Shown here: piece by piece, positions 37,459-44,971 of the stretch
Position numbering within the stretch: position 1 is the stretch's first letter
Layout: each line of letters starts with the position of its first letter
Assembly: GCA_018365455.1 (NCBI GenBank)
Contig: JAGZJZ010000014.1
Coordinates: 62,001-126,000 of the forward strand
Source of the DNA: Clostridiales bacterium
GTDB taxonomy: Bacteria; Bacillota; Clostridia; Lachnospirales; Lachnospiraceae
Reading direction: 5' to 3'
DNA: 64,000 nt
Notes under the pieces: model-generated
Database searches by the model: none
What the model was told of the DNA's origin: nothing
Seen by the model: the letters and a program-made list of their open reading frames with translations, nothing else
Program-made: the position numbers and the translations under genes

Positions 37459-37487
37459 ATTATATCGAATATTTGTTCGATTGTCAA
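37459..37487 (-). promoter_or_regulatory. Consensus sigma-A promoter of the SOS operon
   Basis: On the minus strand TTGACA (37482-37487), 17 bases, TATAAT (37459-37464); both boxes and the spacing are perfect. Such a strong promoter next to small unknown genes implies tight repression, supplied by the LexA boxes. Confidence 0.85.
37466..37479. promoter_or_regulatory. LexA (SOS) box 2, inside the promoter spacer
   Basis: CGAATATTTGTTCG (plus strand) matches CGAAC-N4-GTTCG except one base. It fills the spacer between -35 and -10, and its centre is 33 bases (three helical turns) from that of box 1, which allows two LexA dimers on one face. Confidence 0.8.
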
Positions 37488-37522
37488 GCCGGGAATTTCT
37501 GTTTTAAGAAAAAATGCCCTTA

Positions 37523-37553
37523 GATAAATACACATGGGTATTGTATATTTATC
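37523..37553. repeat. Imperfect inverted repeat near the prophage end
   Basis: GATAAATACACA and TGTATATTTATC form 12-base arms with one mismatch and a 7-base loop. There is no following T run, so it is not a clear terminator; it could be a binding site for recombination proteins. Confidence 0.45.
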
Positions 37554-37600
37554 CAAAGACACTTGTATTTATACATTAAGATTCCTTTTGGTTGATTTAT

Positions 37601-37622
37601 TTTTACGACACTTTTACGACAC
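37601..37622. repeat. Tandem 11-base direct repeat, candidate integrase arm sites
   Basis: TTTTACGACAC occurs twice back to back. Short direct repeats close to the attachment site are typical arm-binding sites of tyrosine integrases. It lies about 120 bases from the host-prophage junction in a gene-free stretch (37,411-37,712). Confidence 0.5.
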
Positions 37623-37712
37623 TTATTTTGATTGTTATTGTTGATGTTTTTAAAAGCGATATATTTTAGTGGTTACTACAAATGCTGTGAGCCCTTGATT
37701 TTACTAGGTTTT

Positions 37713-38306
37713 TCAGCGAAAATTGTAGGTTGGATTTATTAATAATTTCTTTCCATACAAAACGCCTTCTTTTGTCTGATATTCCCACATACTGAACAGA
37801 TCTAAAAAGTTATCTTTCCACTCCTTGTCGTTTTCAAACTCAGGAGTCAGATCATAGAGAACATCACTTTCCACGTAAGAATAGATGGTACTTCCGCCAT
37901 AATTCTGGAACAATTCGTACATATCTCCTGTAGCTGCCGCTGTTTTCATCTTTTCATAGAACTGCGTATCGTCCGCTCCTGCTACGGCGTCGTATTCAAT
38001 CTCAACATCGGGATTGGCTTCCATAAAATCCTGACAGGCTTTATAAATCGCTGCTCCCAGAACCGTATCTTCCGCCCAGCGGTTCAAAAATTTGATTTTA
38101 ACTGGCTCACCGTCTCCTGCAGGCTGTTCTTCCTCCGTACCTTTTGCAGAGTCCGTCCCTGCAGCTGTTGTCTCCTGAGACTCCTTAGAATTACTGCTGG
38201 TCTTCTCCCCGGCATCTCCTGTATCCCCCGCATCTCCACCACATCCTGCAAGTGTCGCAGATAACATCGTAACCGCCAATAAAATACTTATGATTCTCTT
38301 TTTCAT
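37713..38306 (-). pseudogene. 5' fragment of a sugar-binding lipoprotein gene, cut by the prophage
   Basis: 197 codons behind AGGAGG. Residues 1-22 are a lipoprotein signal with lipobox LAGC; a Ser/Gly/Glu-rich linker (to ~65) and the first lobe of a family 1 extracellular solute-binding protein follow (IKFLNRWAEDT, ACQDFMEANPDVEIEYD, YEKMKTAAATGDM). Full-length relatives have 430-460 residues; here the similarity ends at GVLYGK and 10 unrelated residues follow. It is therefore non-functional unless the prophage excises precisely. It is divergent from the AraC gene, so it was probably that regulator's target. The missing 3' half should lie at the left end of the prophage. Confidence 0.8.
37725..37765. 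other. Probable right attachment junction (attR)
   Basis: The reading frame of the sugar-binding lipoprotein loses similarity to its family after GVLYGK (about 37,740-37,750) and runs into an unrelated 9-10 codon tail and stop. This marks the point where prophage DNA joins the host gene. The core sequence cannot be defined without the left end. Confidence 0.6.
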
Positions 38307-38348
38307 CCTAAATCCTCCTATTTCGGTTCTTCGTATATTTTTTTCACA

Positions 38349-38358
38349 TTAGCGCTAA
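38349..38358. promoter_or_regulatory. Palindromic operator candidate
   Basis: TTAGCGCTAA is a perfect 10-base palindrome 43 bases before the start codon of the truncated binding-protein gene, of the size and CG-centred type bound by LacI/GalR repressors. No LacI gene is adjacent. Confidence 0.35.
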
Positions 38359-38606
38359 CTGATAATGATATTTTAGCAATTATGTATAATCACGTCTATG
38401 AAATATATTTACATTGCCGTTAATATTTTTACTTTATTGATATTTTTGCCGTCATCCTTTGTGTGTTTTTATACCTTTCTTTTTCACTTTCTTCCTTATC
38501 TTCTTATGTTGAAAAGTATAAAGCTCCGCCTTACCGTTTGATAAATCCCAATGTTTTTATTGTAAATTCATGCTTCAAATCAACAAACAATAAAAAAGAA
38601 AGTGAC

Positions 38607-38635
38607 TTTACCATCGTGAAATGCTAAACTATAAT
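38607..38635 (+). promoter_or_regulatory. Promoter of the AraC gene
   Basis: TTTACC (38607-38612), 17 bases and a perfect TATAAT (38630-38635). Transcription should start at about 38,642, exactly where the structured leader begins. Confidence 0.5.
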
Positions 38636-38641
38636 CAGCCA

Positions 38642-38736
38642 GTCAAATACCCCGATGCTCCCAGCGGGGTATTTGACCCTCGCGGCAGTCGCCAAGTGGA
38701 CGCGCCAGCATGTCCGTTTGGCTCGTTGCTCGCCGG
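38642..38736 (+). other. GC-rich structured leader or intergenic repeat element
   Basis: Two hairpins in a stretch much richer in GC than its surroundings. The first has perfect 13-base arms GTCAAATACCCCG (38642-38654) and CGGGGTATTTGAC (38665-38677). The second pairs GCCAAGTGGAC (38691-38701) with GTCCGTTTGGC (38712-38722) using two G-U pairs, with an outer CGGC/GCCG (683-686 with 732-735). No T run follows either, so they are not simple terminators. I have the impression that similar blocks recur between genes in Lachnospiraceae genomes. The rest of the gap (38,359-38,606) shows nothing recognisable. Confidence 0.6.
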
Positions 38737-38759
38737 AATAATACAAGGAGGCTGCTTTT

Positions 38760-39512
38760 ATGAATCATGAATTCACCCTGCTTCAAAGTGATTATACGGT
38801 CTGTTCCAAAGACTGGGGCATGACAGACGAAAATGCCTTGTTTTACCGCATGTACTATATTTACGGCGGAGAAGCATATCTCAAAAAGGGGGACCAGAAA
38901 ATTCGGCTGGAACCGGGTTCTTTCTATATTCTGCCTTTAATGAAGCCCTATTCCCTATGGCATGTCCAGGAAGACCCTCTTCAGGTTCTCTGGTTCCATA
39001 TTCAGATCAAGATGGATTTCTATATTGATCTGGGAATTGTAGAAATAATAGAAAATACACCCATGTATTTTGTTTTGCAAAGTCTGCGTTCTTTTATGGG
39101 AAATGCCAGATATTATTCGGAAACGGAACAGCTTTTTGATATATTCCTGACACTGCTTGGTGAAGAACTCCCCCTGCAGAAAACAGATCATCCTGTTATG
39201 AAAAGCGTACTGGATTACATCGATTCTCATATATCCGACCACATTACCGTATGTGATCTGGCAGCATACGCGGGAATGGAGCGTTCCTATTTCTCCCGCA
39301 AATTCAAAGCTGCTTTTCAGATGTCTCCCAACCAGTATCTCTATGCCGCCCGTTTAAATCAGGCAGCCATTGCTCTGGCAAAGGGGGCTACTGTGTCGGA
39401 AGCCTGCCGGATCGCAGACTATGCAGATGAAAAATCATTTTCCAGAGCCTTTCGCAATTATATGGACATTCCACCCAGCATCTACCGAAAAAGTCACATG
39501 GTGCAACCTTAA
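38760..39512 (+). CDS. AraC-family transcriptional regulator
   Basis: 250 residues, ATG behind AAGGAGGCTG. Residues ~10-110 are a cupin-like sugar-sensing domain (YYIYGGEAYLKKGDQ, LEPGSFYILPLMKPYSLWH). Residues ~145-245 hold two helix-turn-helix motifs (VCDLAAYAGMERSYFSRKFKAAF; SEACRIADYADEKSFSRAFRNYM) ending in PSIYRK. It lies between a divergent binding-protein gene and a uroporphyrinogen-decarboxylase-like gene, and is the probable activator of one or both in response to a sugar. Confidence 0.9.
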   Translation: MNHEFTLLQSDYTVCSKDWGMTDENALFYRMYYIYGGEAYLKKGDQKIRLEPGSFYILPLMKPYSLWHVQEDPLQVLWFHIQIKMDFYIDLGIVEIIENTPMYFVLQSLRSFMGNARYYSETEQLFDIFLTLLGEELPLQKTDHPVMKSVLDYIDSHISDHITVCDLAAYAGMERSYFSRKFKAAFQMSPNQYLYAARLNQAAIALAKGATVSEACRIADYADEKSFSRAFRNYMDIPPSIYRKSHMVQP

Positions 39513-39540
39513 AGTCACACCGCAGTGTTGTGGCTTTTTT
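39511..39540 (+). terminator. Terminator after the AraC gene
   Basis: AAAGTCACA pairs with TGTGGCTTT (one G-U) around a short loop and is followed by T. It begins in the stop codon of the AraC gene. Confidence 0.6.
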
Positions 39541-39587
39541 CTGTTCATGGTACCCTTTAGAAAAGAACAACAACGGGAGGTATGTAT

Positions 39588-40880
39588 ATGTTGGAAGAAG
39601 ATAAGAATACAAAAATTAACAGGATCCGTTTTACCGACTCGGATAAAGATATTCTGCGCACCCTGGGGTATCGAATCGCAGAAATATCCGCCGATGACAG
39701 AAATGCAGTGAATGCAAAGAACTGGACTTTATTAAATGACAGAAAATCCGTAAAACCAATGATCTGGATCAATGAAGTTCCCTGGCACGAATTGAATGTA
39801 AATGAAGAATTAACGTTGAGATGCGGGCAGCCCTGGGCAAGAAAATTAGAAGATGAAATGAGAAAAACAATCTATCAGTGGAATCATTTCCCCGGCGATA
39901 TGGTTGTGAATCCTTATATGGAATCTCCTCTCGCTATTACATCCACCGGTTTTGGCATTGAAGAAGATGTGACCTGTGTATCAACCGATCAGGATAACGA
40001 TATTGTCTCCAGGCATTTTAAAATCCAGATTTCCGAACCGGAAGATATAGATAAAATTAAAATGCCGGTTGTAACCCATGATGTAAAGGTAACCGAAGAA
40101 ACATTTGCCGCCATGAATGAAATATTTGCCGGAATTATTCCCGTAAAAAAAGTGGGGAGAAAGCACATCTGGTATACTCCCTGGGATTATCTGGTACGTT
40201 GGTGGGGCATTCAGGAAGCAATTATGGACCTGATTCTGCGCCCGGATATGGTGCATGACATTTACGAACGTATGGTACAGGCATGGATGCGGGAAATGGA
40301 TCAGCTGGAAGCCATGAACCTGCTGTCACTGGATAATAACAATACCAGAATAGGCTCCGGTGGATATGGCTATACGACAGAGCTTCCGGGAACTGATTTT
40401 GATTCTTCTCATGTTATGGCGAAAAATATGTGGGGATGTTCCAACGCACAGATTTTCTCTACTGTCTCTCCTGAGATGCACTGGGAATTTGCCGTGGAAC
40501 ACGATTTGAAATGGCTGGAACGCTTTGGCTTAACTTACTATGGATGTTGTGAACCCCTGGATATTAAAATGGATGTACTGCACCGCATCCCCAACCTCAG
40601 AAAGGTCTCCGCATCTCCCTGGAATAACAGTAAGAAAATAATTGACGCAATTGGTTCTGATTACGTAATAAGCAGAAAGCCGAATCCAGTTATTGCAGCA
40701 GGAAATGCCTTTGATCCCATCCAGGCAGAAAAAGACCTGAGGGAATTTATGGACCTTACAGATCGAAGCTGCCATGTGGAACTTATTTTCAAAGATGTGT
40801 CCACAGTGAGATATGATCCAAAGAGACTCTGGGAATGGGAAAAAATTGCAATGCGCGTTGCAGAGGAATATTCCAGGTAA
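39588..40880 (+). CDS. Uroporphyrinogen-decarboxylase-family (methyltransferase-like) protein
   Basis: 430 residues; ATG at 39588 has CGGGAGGT six bases upstream, the ATG at 39582 is too close. It has the URO-D/MtaA barrel pattern: an N-terminal helix, WINEVPWHELNV, then YTPWDYLVRWWGIQEAIMDLILRPDMVHDIYE, the typical helix after strand 4, and the end with YYGCCEPLD and HRIPNLRKVSASPW. Members of this clade (COG0407) outside haem synthesis act as corrinoid methyltransferases or are uncharacterised; YGCCEP offers Cys ligands for zinc as in MtaA-type enzymes. No corrinoid protein gene is adjacent. Substrate unknown; it is probably linked with the adjacent AraC gene. Confidence 0.75.
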   Translation: MLEEDKNTKINRIRFTDSDKDILRTLGYRIAEISADDRNAVNAKNWTLLNDRKSVKPMIWINEVPWHELNVNEELTLRCGQPWARKLEDEMRKTIYQWNHFPGDMVVNPYMESPLAITSTGFGIEEDVTCVSTDQDNDIVSRHFKIQISEPEDIDKIKMPVVTHDVKVTEETFAAMNEIFAGIIPVKKVGRKHIWYTPWDYLVRWWGIQEAIMDLILRPDMVHDIYERMVQAWMREMDQLEAMNLLSLDNNNTRIGSGGYGYTTELPGTDFDSSHVMAKNMWGCSNAQIFSTVSPEMHWEFAVEHDLKWLERFGLTYYGCCEPLDIKMDVLHRIPNLRKVSASPWNNSKKIIDAIGSDYVISRKPNPVIAAGNAFDPIQAEKDLREFMDLTDRSCHVELIFKDVSTVRYDPKRLWEWEKIAMRVAEEYSR

Positions 40881-40888
40881 ACGAAAAT

Positions 40889-40936
40889 AGCAGGGACATG
40901 TAATTTTCCGCAATTACAAATCCCTGCTGTGACATT
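40889..40936. terminator. Bidirectional terminator between convergent genes
   Basis: A two-part hairpin: AGCAGGGA/TCCCTGCT outside and TGTAATT/AATTACA inside, followed by a T run. It serves the URO-D-like gene and probably the sulfatase from the other side. Confidence 0.75.
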
Positions 40937-40938
40937 TT

Positions 40939-42441
40939 TTATTGATACATCTGAAGCTGTATATCATCCGGCTCCGTCATCCATAATATGGTCTCCCATA
41001 CCTCCTGTCCGTCATTTTTCTGTCGTGGTCCCGGCGTACTTCTTCCATTTAATATGTATGACTTTAACTGATCCCGCAGTTCCTTTGCCAGTTGCGGATA
41101 CTGCTCTATTACATTTATCTGTTCCCCGATATCCTTTGATAAATCATACAGTTGGAACCTGGGAAGGCTTTGATCCTCTTCTCCCGGTTTGGGAGCTGAC
41201 CAGCCGCCCGAGCCCGGACACATTTCCAGCTTCATCATCCCTTTTCGAATGGAAAGGGAACCATCGATACTCTGATGTACCACATCTCTGCGGACCTCAG
41301 GTCCTTTGGGGTCCTTCCAAAGCGTCAGATTGCTGACACTGTCTTCCCCTGCATTTTCCGGCAATGGATAGTCAAAATACTCAGCCAGCGTCGCCATCAG
41401 GTCACTAAGGCATACAACCCTGTCACATACGCCGCCTTTCTCTGCCATCTCAGGCCAGTGCATCATCAGCGGTACTCTGTGTCCGCCTTCATAGATATCT
41501 GCCTTTGTTCCCCGGAATACATAGCTGGGATTGTGTCCCGCTGCTTTTAGCTCTTCGTAATCCGCCATTGGGGAACATCCGTTATCCGAGGTATACAGGA
41601 TAATTGTATCTTCTAAAAGCCCCAGTTCTTCCAGCTTTTTCGTAATTCTTCCGGTTACGTCATCACAGTGCAATACAAAATCTCCATAGGCATTCGTTCC
41701 TGATTTTCCCTGGAATCTTTCTGCCGGCAGAATCGGTGTGTGGGGGGCAGGCATGGGAAAATATATAAAGAACGGATTTTCTTTGTACTCCTCAATCTTC
41801 CCCAATACCCGGTCTGTAAGTTCGTCCAGAACATGTTCATGTACAAATCCCGGTGCTGCGGGGCCTTTTCTCCAAAATTGCTTGCCTGTATTCTGTGTCT
41901 CATGATCCGGTTTAGCCGTAAAATGATCATTCTCAATGTAGACATAAGGAGGCATATCCAGAGACCCGCTGATCCCAAAATAATAATCAAAACCATGATC
42001 TACCGGAGATCCCTTTATCGCTCCGGCGTAGTCCACTCCGTCGCTTGCCTCAAATTCTTCTGCTTCTCTGAAATGATCAAATTTGGCAAACTCCATTCCC
42101 AGATGCCATTTTCCGATCATTGCCGTTTGGTACCCCTGCTCTTTTAAAAGATTTGCCACCGTCATACGTCCCGGTTCCAGAAGCGGTGCGGAATATCCAC
42201 CCACTACATAGGATTTCAGCCGGGAACGCCAATTATAGCGCCCCGTTAAAATACTGTATCTGGAGGGAGTGCAGACTGCGGAGGATGCATGGGCATCTGT
42301 AAAACGGATACCGTTTTCACACAGTCTGTCTAAATTGGGAGTCTGAAACGGACAATTTTCGTTGTAAGCAGAGATATCTCCATAGCCCATATCATCAGCA
42401 AGAATGTAGATCAAGTTTGGACGTTTCTTTGGATTTTTCAT
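40939..42441 (-). CDS. Cytoplasmic Cys-type sulfatase
   Basis: 500 residues behind AGGAGAG. Residues 10-20 give the metal site ILADDMGYGD; the signature CTPSR lies at 57-61 (Cys57 is converted to formylglycine by an anaerobic sulfatase maturase) and is followed by YSILTGRYNWR; GKWHLG lies near 110 and TSDNGCS near 290. There is no signal peptide, so it acts inside the cell, as expected when sulfated sugars are imported first. It is the last gene after the sugar-transport genes (31 bases after the binding protein). The natural substrate cannot be read; mucin- or glycosaminoglycan-derived sulfated sugars are plausible. Confidence 0.9.
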   Translation of the reverse strand: MKNPKKRPNLIYILADDMGYGDISAYNENCPFQTPNLDRLCENGIRFTDAHASSAVCTPSRYSILTGRYNWRSRLKSYVVGGYSAPLLEPGRMTVANLLKEQGYQTAMIGKWHLGMEFAKFDHFREAEEFEASDGVDYAGAIKGSPVDHGFDYYFGISGSLDMPPYVYIENDHFTAKPDHETQNTGKQFWRKGPAAPGFVHEHVLDELTDRVLGKIEEYKENPFFIYFPMPAPHTPILPAERFQGKSGTNAYGDFVLHCDDVTGRITKKLEELGLLEDTIILYTSDNGCSPMADYEELKAAGHNPSYVFRGTKADIYEGGHRVPLMMHWPEMAEKGGVCDRVVCLSDLMATLAEYFDYPLPENAGEDSVSNLTLWKDPKGPEVRRDVVHQSIDGSLSIRKGMMKLEMCPGSGGWSAPKPGEEDQSLPRFQLYDLSKDIGEQINVIEQYPQLAKELRDQLKSYILNGRSTPGPRQKNDGQEVWETILWMTEPDDIQLQMYQ

Positions 42442-42472
42442 TTAGTTCTCTCCTTTTCCGTTTAAAATGCAC

Positions 42473-44005
42473 CTACTCCTTAGCAATTCCATAATTATTT
42501 TCTGCGGACCAGCCATTTTCTGCTTTCACTTCCTCCAGTACTTCCTTATAAGAATCATTGACCATTTTCCCAAATTCTTCCGTTGACAGTCCGCCTTCCA
42601 GATACTGCTGTCCTGCCCGGTGGAAATAAGTGCGCAGTTTTTCGTTAATTCCTGTATAGTAAGCCATGCGTAAAGGTTCTTCCGTAATAATAAATCCACT
42701 TAAGCTGTCCGGAAGTTTGGTGGTATTTGCCAGGGGGATTCTGCAGATGCCGTCAGCAAATTTTTTCTGGATGTCCGGTGATGACATATACTGAACGAAT
42801 TTAATCGCTGCTTCTAACCGGGCACTATCCCCTTCCAGGTTTTTATTTACTGCATAAATGATATCCGGCTGTCCGCCCAGAATTACGGATTTGCCCATTG
42901 CATATTCGGATGTATCTTTTGTAATAACCGGAACCGGCATAACTTCGTATTTAAAATCATCTCCCACCGCATCCTGAATCTGGCTGAGATTTGTGGAAAG
43001 TGCCTGCACCATTGCAACTTCACCCCTCATGAACATATCCAGTGCTGATTTCTGGTCCAGACCATTATAGTCGCTGGTCCAGTACTGAGAAAACTCCTTC
43101 ATCATATCGAATCCTTTTACCAGCTGGGGACTTGTAAAGTCAATTTTTCCCTCATCAAATCCTTTTGCGATTTCTCCTAACTCAATATAGCCATTGCCGG
43201 ACTCGTCCAGCTCCTTTACCAGCCCCTCATCCAGCTGACTGGATACAGAGTTGTTAAACCAAAGCCAGGAGAGGTCTCCGATTGTGGCATTTGGGAACCC
43301 AAAGGGAATCGTTCCGGAATCTTTGAGTTTTTTACAGGCGTCCATAAATTCCGCCCATGTCTCCGGTTTCTTCACTCCGGCTTTTTCAAAAAGGTCCATG
43401 TTACAGAAGATGCGGACAACACTGGTGGATGAGGGATATCCCGGCACCACATTATCCGGAAGTTCCATTCTTTCTAATATGGAATCCGGAAGGGTTTCTC
43501 TCCACGGTTTTCCGGGATCATATGCACTTTCGGTGTCATAGAGATCCTTAAAATTATACAGCCAGCCGCTGTCATAATCCGAAGTGATATTATACAGAAT
43601 ATCCGTATACACATCCGGTCCTTCTCCTGCGGAGAATTGCGTTGTCAGCCAGGTTCGGTAGTCTCCCGTAGGTATGGACTCGAACTCTACCTGTATGCCG
43701 GTCTCATCTGTGAAAGCTTTGATTATATCCTGGGTAAGCTGGTTTGCCTTTTCGTCCGTTCCCAGATCCTGCACAAACTTTAACGTCACATTTTCCCCGC
43801 TGTCTGCTTTCTTTTCTCCGTCTCCCGTATCCTCTTTTTTGGATTCTTCCGCCTGGTTTGCCTCACTTCCTGCCTGGGTATCTTTTGCCCCGCCAGTTGC
43901 TTTATCGGTTGCTTTCTCACCGCCACCTGCTCCACATCCAGCCAGCATTCCAGCCGCCATTGCCCCGCTTAAGAGAACTGCAATTATTTTTTTCTTCATT
44001 TTCAT
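42473..44005 (-). CDS. Sugar ABC transporter binding lipoprotein (family 1)
   Basis: 510 residues behind AAGGAGGAAA. Signal sequence with lipobox LAGC (Cys25), an acidic/Ser-Gly linker (to ~72), then a complete family 1 solute-binding protein: LKFVQDLGTDEKAN, VEFESIPTGDYRTWLTTQFSAGEGPDV in pieces, SDYDSGWLYNFKD, and the C-terminal hinge motifs AIKFVQYMSSPDIQKKFADG. It delivers an oligosaccharide to the two permeases encoded just upstream. A 138-base gap with a 14-base palindrome separates it from them. The function of the truncated relative at 37.7 kb may overlap. Confidence 0.9.
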   Translation of the reverse strand: MKMKKKIIAVLLSGAMAAGMLAGCGAGGGEKATDKATGGAKDTQAGSEANQAEESKKEDTGDGEKKADSGENVTLKFVQDLGTDEKANQLTQDIIKAFTDETGIQVEFESIPTGDYRTWLTTQFSAGEGPDVYTDILYNITSDYDSGWLYNFKDLYDTESAYDPGKPWRETLPDSILERMELPDNVVPGYPSSTSVVRIFCNMDLFEKAGVKKPETWAEFMDACKKLKDSGTIPFGFPNATIGDLSWLWFNNSVSSQLDEGLVKELDESGNGYIELGEIAKGFDEGKIDFTSPQLVKGFDMMKEFSQYWTSDYNGLDQKSALDMFMRGEVAMVQALSTNLSQIQDAVGDDFKYEVMPVPVITKDTSEYAMGKSVILGGQPDIIYAVNKNLEGDSARLEAAIKFVQYMSSPDIQKKFADGICRIPLANTTKLPDSLSGFIITEEPLRMAYYTGINEKLRTYFHRAGQQYLEGGLSTEEFGKMVNDSYKEVLEEVKAENGWSAENNYGIAKE

Positions 44006-44027
44006 TTCCTCCTTTTATATAAAGTCT

Positions 44028-44041
44028 GGTCCAATTGGACC
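44028..44041. promoter_or_regulatory. Perfect 14-base palindrome before the binding-protein gene
   Basis: GGTCCAATTGGACC lies 23 bases upstream of the start codon, between permease and binding-protein genes. It may be an operator, or an mRNA hairpin that protects the binding-protein message and raises its level relative to the permeases. Confidence 0.4.
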
Positions 44042-44143
44042 GACCCTATTCTCTGCTTTCATTATGTTCAGATCATCGCCTATTGTTTATAATCTCAACA
44101 ACTGTTTCTTTTTAACACATATATGAATGTATTTATATACTTA

Positions 44144-44959
44144 TCAGCCTTTCACAGATCCCTGCGTCAAGCCTGCTACAAAAGATTTACTGGCAAAGCA
44201 GAACAGGATGATCAGCGGCATGGAAGCAATGATATACCCTGAAAATAACACCCCGTTGCCGTCATTTACAGAAGTTACCATTTTTGTCAAAGCAACTGCA
44301 ATCTGCTGGGTCTTCTCTCCTGTCGCCGCTACCAGGGGCCAAAGATAGTTATTCCAGGCAGATAATCCCGTCATAATCGTCATCGTTGCTATGATAGGCT
44401 TTGAAAGTGGTGCTGCCACCTTCATTAAAATTGCCATATCTCCTGCTCCTTCTATCTCGGCCGCTTCAAATAGACTTTTGGGCAATCCTTCCATGGAGCC
44501 TCTGGTGAGAAATGTCCCCATGGCAACACTATAGGCGGTAGGCGGTAAGATCAGCCCCCAGTATGTATTATACAATTTCAGTTCCGATATCTGGATAAAC
44601 TGAGGGATCAGCATTACAAAACCCGGAATCATCAGCATAGCTATAATACCATAATACAGTACCCTGGAACCTTTAAATGTGAATCGGACAAACGCATAGG
44701 CTGCCAATACGGAAAGTATAATGGTCAGAATTATGACTGCAAAGGTAACCACAAAGGAGTTCATCATTGGCCTTGCCACCTGGGAAAAGGCTTTTTCAAA
44801 ATTTACGAACCTCCACTGTGCTGCGAGCATAAATGGATTCATAATTATTTCTTTCTGAGGTTTAAATGCATTGATTACTAACAGATAAAACGGTGATAAA
44901 GTCAGGAGCAGCAATAACCCAAGTATTACTCTGCCTGAAATTTTCGCAAATATCTTCAT
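44144..44959 (-). CDS. Sugar ABC transporter permease (MalG type)
   Basis: 271 residues behind GGAGAGACG. Six hydrophobic segments; the cytoplasmic EAA loop for ATPase contact is EAAEIEGAGDMAILMKVAAPLSKP (positions about 185-208). It starts 12 bases after the MalF-type gene. No ATPase gene is in the cluster; as in other Lachnospiraceae a shared MsmK/UgpC-type ATPase elsewhere probably powers it. Confidence 0.9.
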   Translation of the reverse strand: MKIFAKISGRVILGLLLLLTLSPFYLLVINAFKPQKEIIMNPFMLAAQWRFVNFEKAFSQVARPMMNSFVVTFAVIILTIILSVLAAYAFVRFTFKGSRVLYYGIIAMLMIPGFVMLIPQFIQISELKLYNTYWGLILPPTAYSVAMGTFLTRGSMEGLPKSLFEAAEIEGAGDMAILMKVAAPLSKPIIATMTIMTGLSAWNNYLWPLVAATGEKTQQIAVALTKMVTSVNDGNGVLFSGYIIASMPLIILFCFASKSFVAGLTQGSVKG

Positions 44960-44971
44960 ACGTCTCTCCTT

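Larger units (their letters stand above)
1..37750. mobile_element. Right part of an integrated siphovirus-like prophage
   Basis: The stretch carries an ordered tail module (tape measure, distal tail, tail-associated protein, fibre), a lysis module (holin, endolysin), and then a minus-strand block with XRE-ImmA and small genes. It ends where the coding sequence of a host sugar-binding lipoprotein is interrupted near 37.74 kb. The left end, with integrase, packaging and head genes, is not in the window. The right boundary is inferred from the truncated host gene and is accurate to perhaps 50 bases. The prophage is visibly more AT-rich than the host genes to its right. I cannot tell whether it is still inducible. 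Confidence 0.85.

Noticed and set aside
1..37750. Complete prophage
   Set aside because: No integrase, terminase, portal, capsid or replication gene is present; only the right part lies in the window.
37411..38306. tRNA gene as prophage attachment site
   Set aside because: No cloverleaf or CCA-type end is visible; the junction lies inside a coding sequence.
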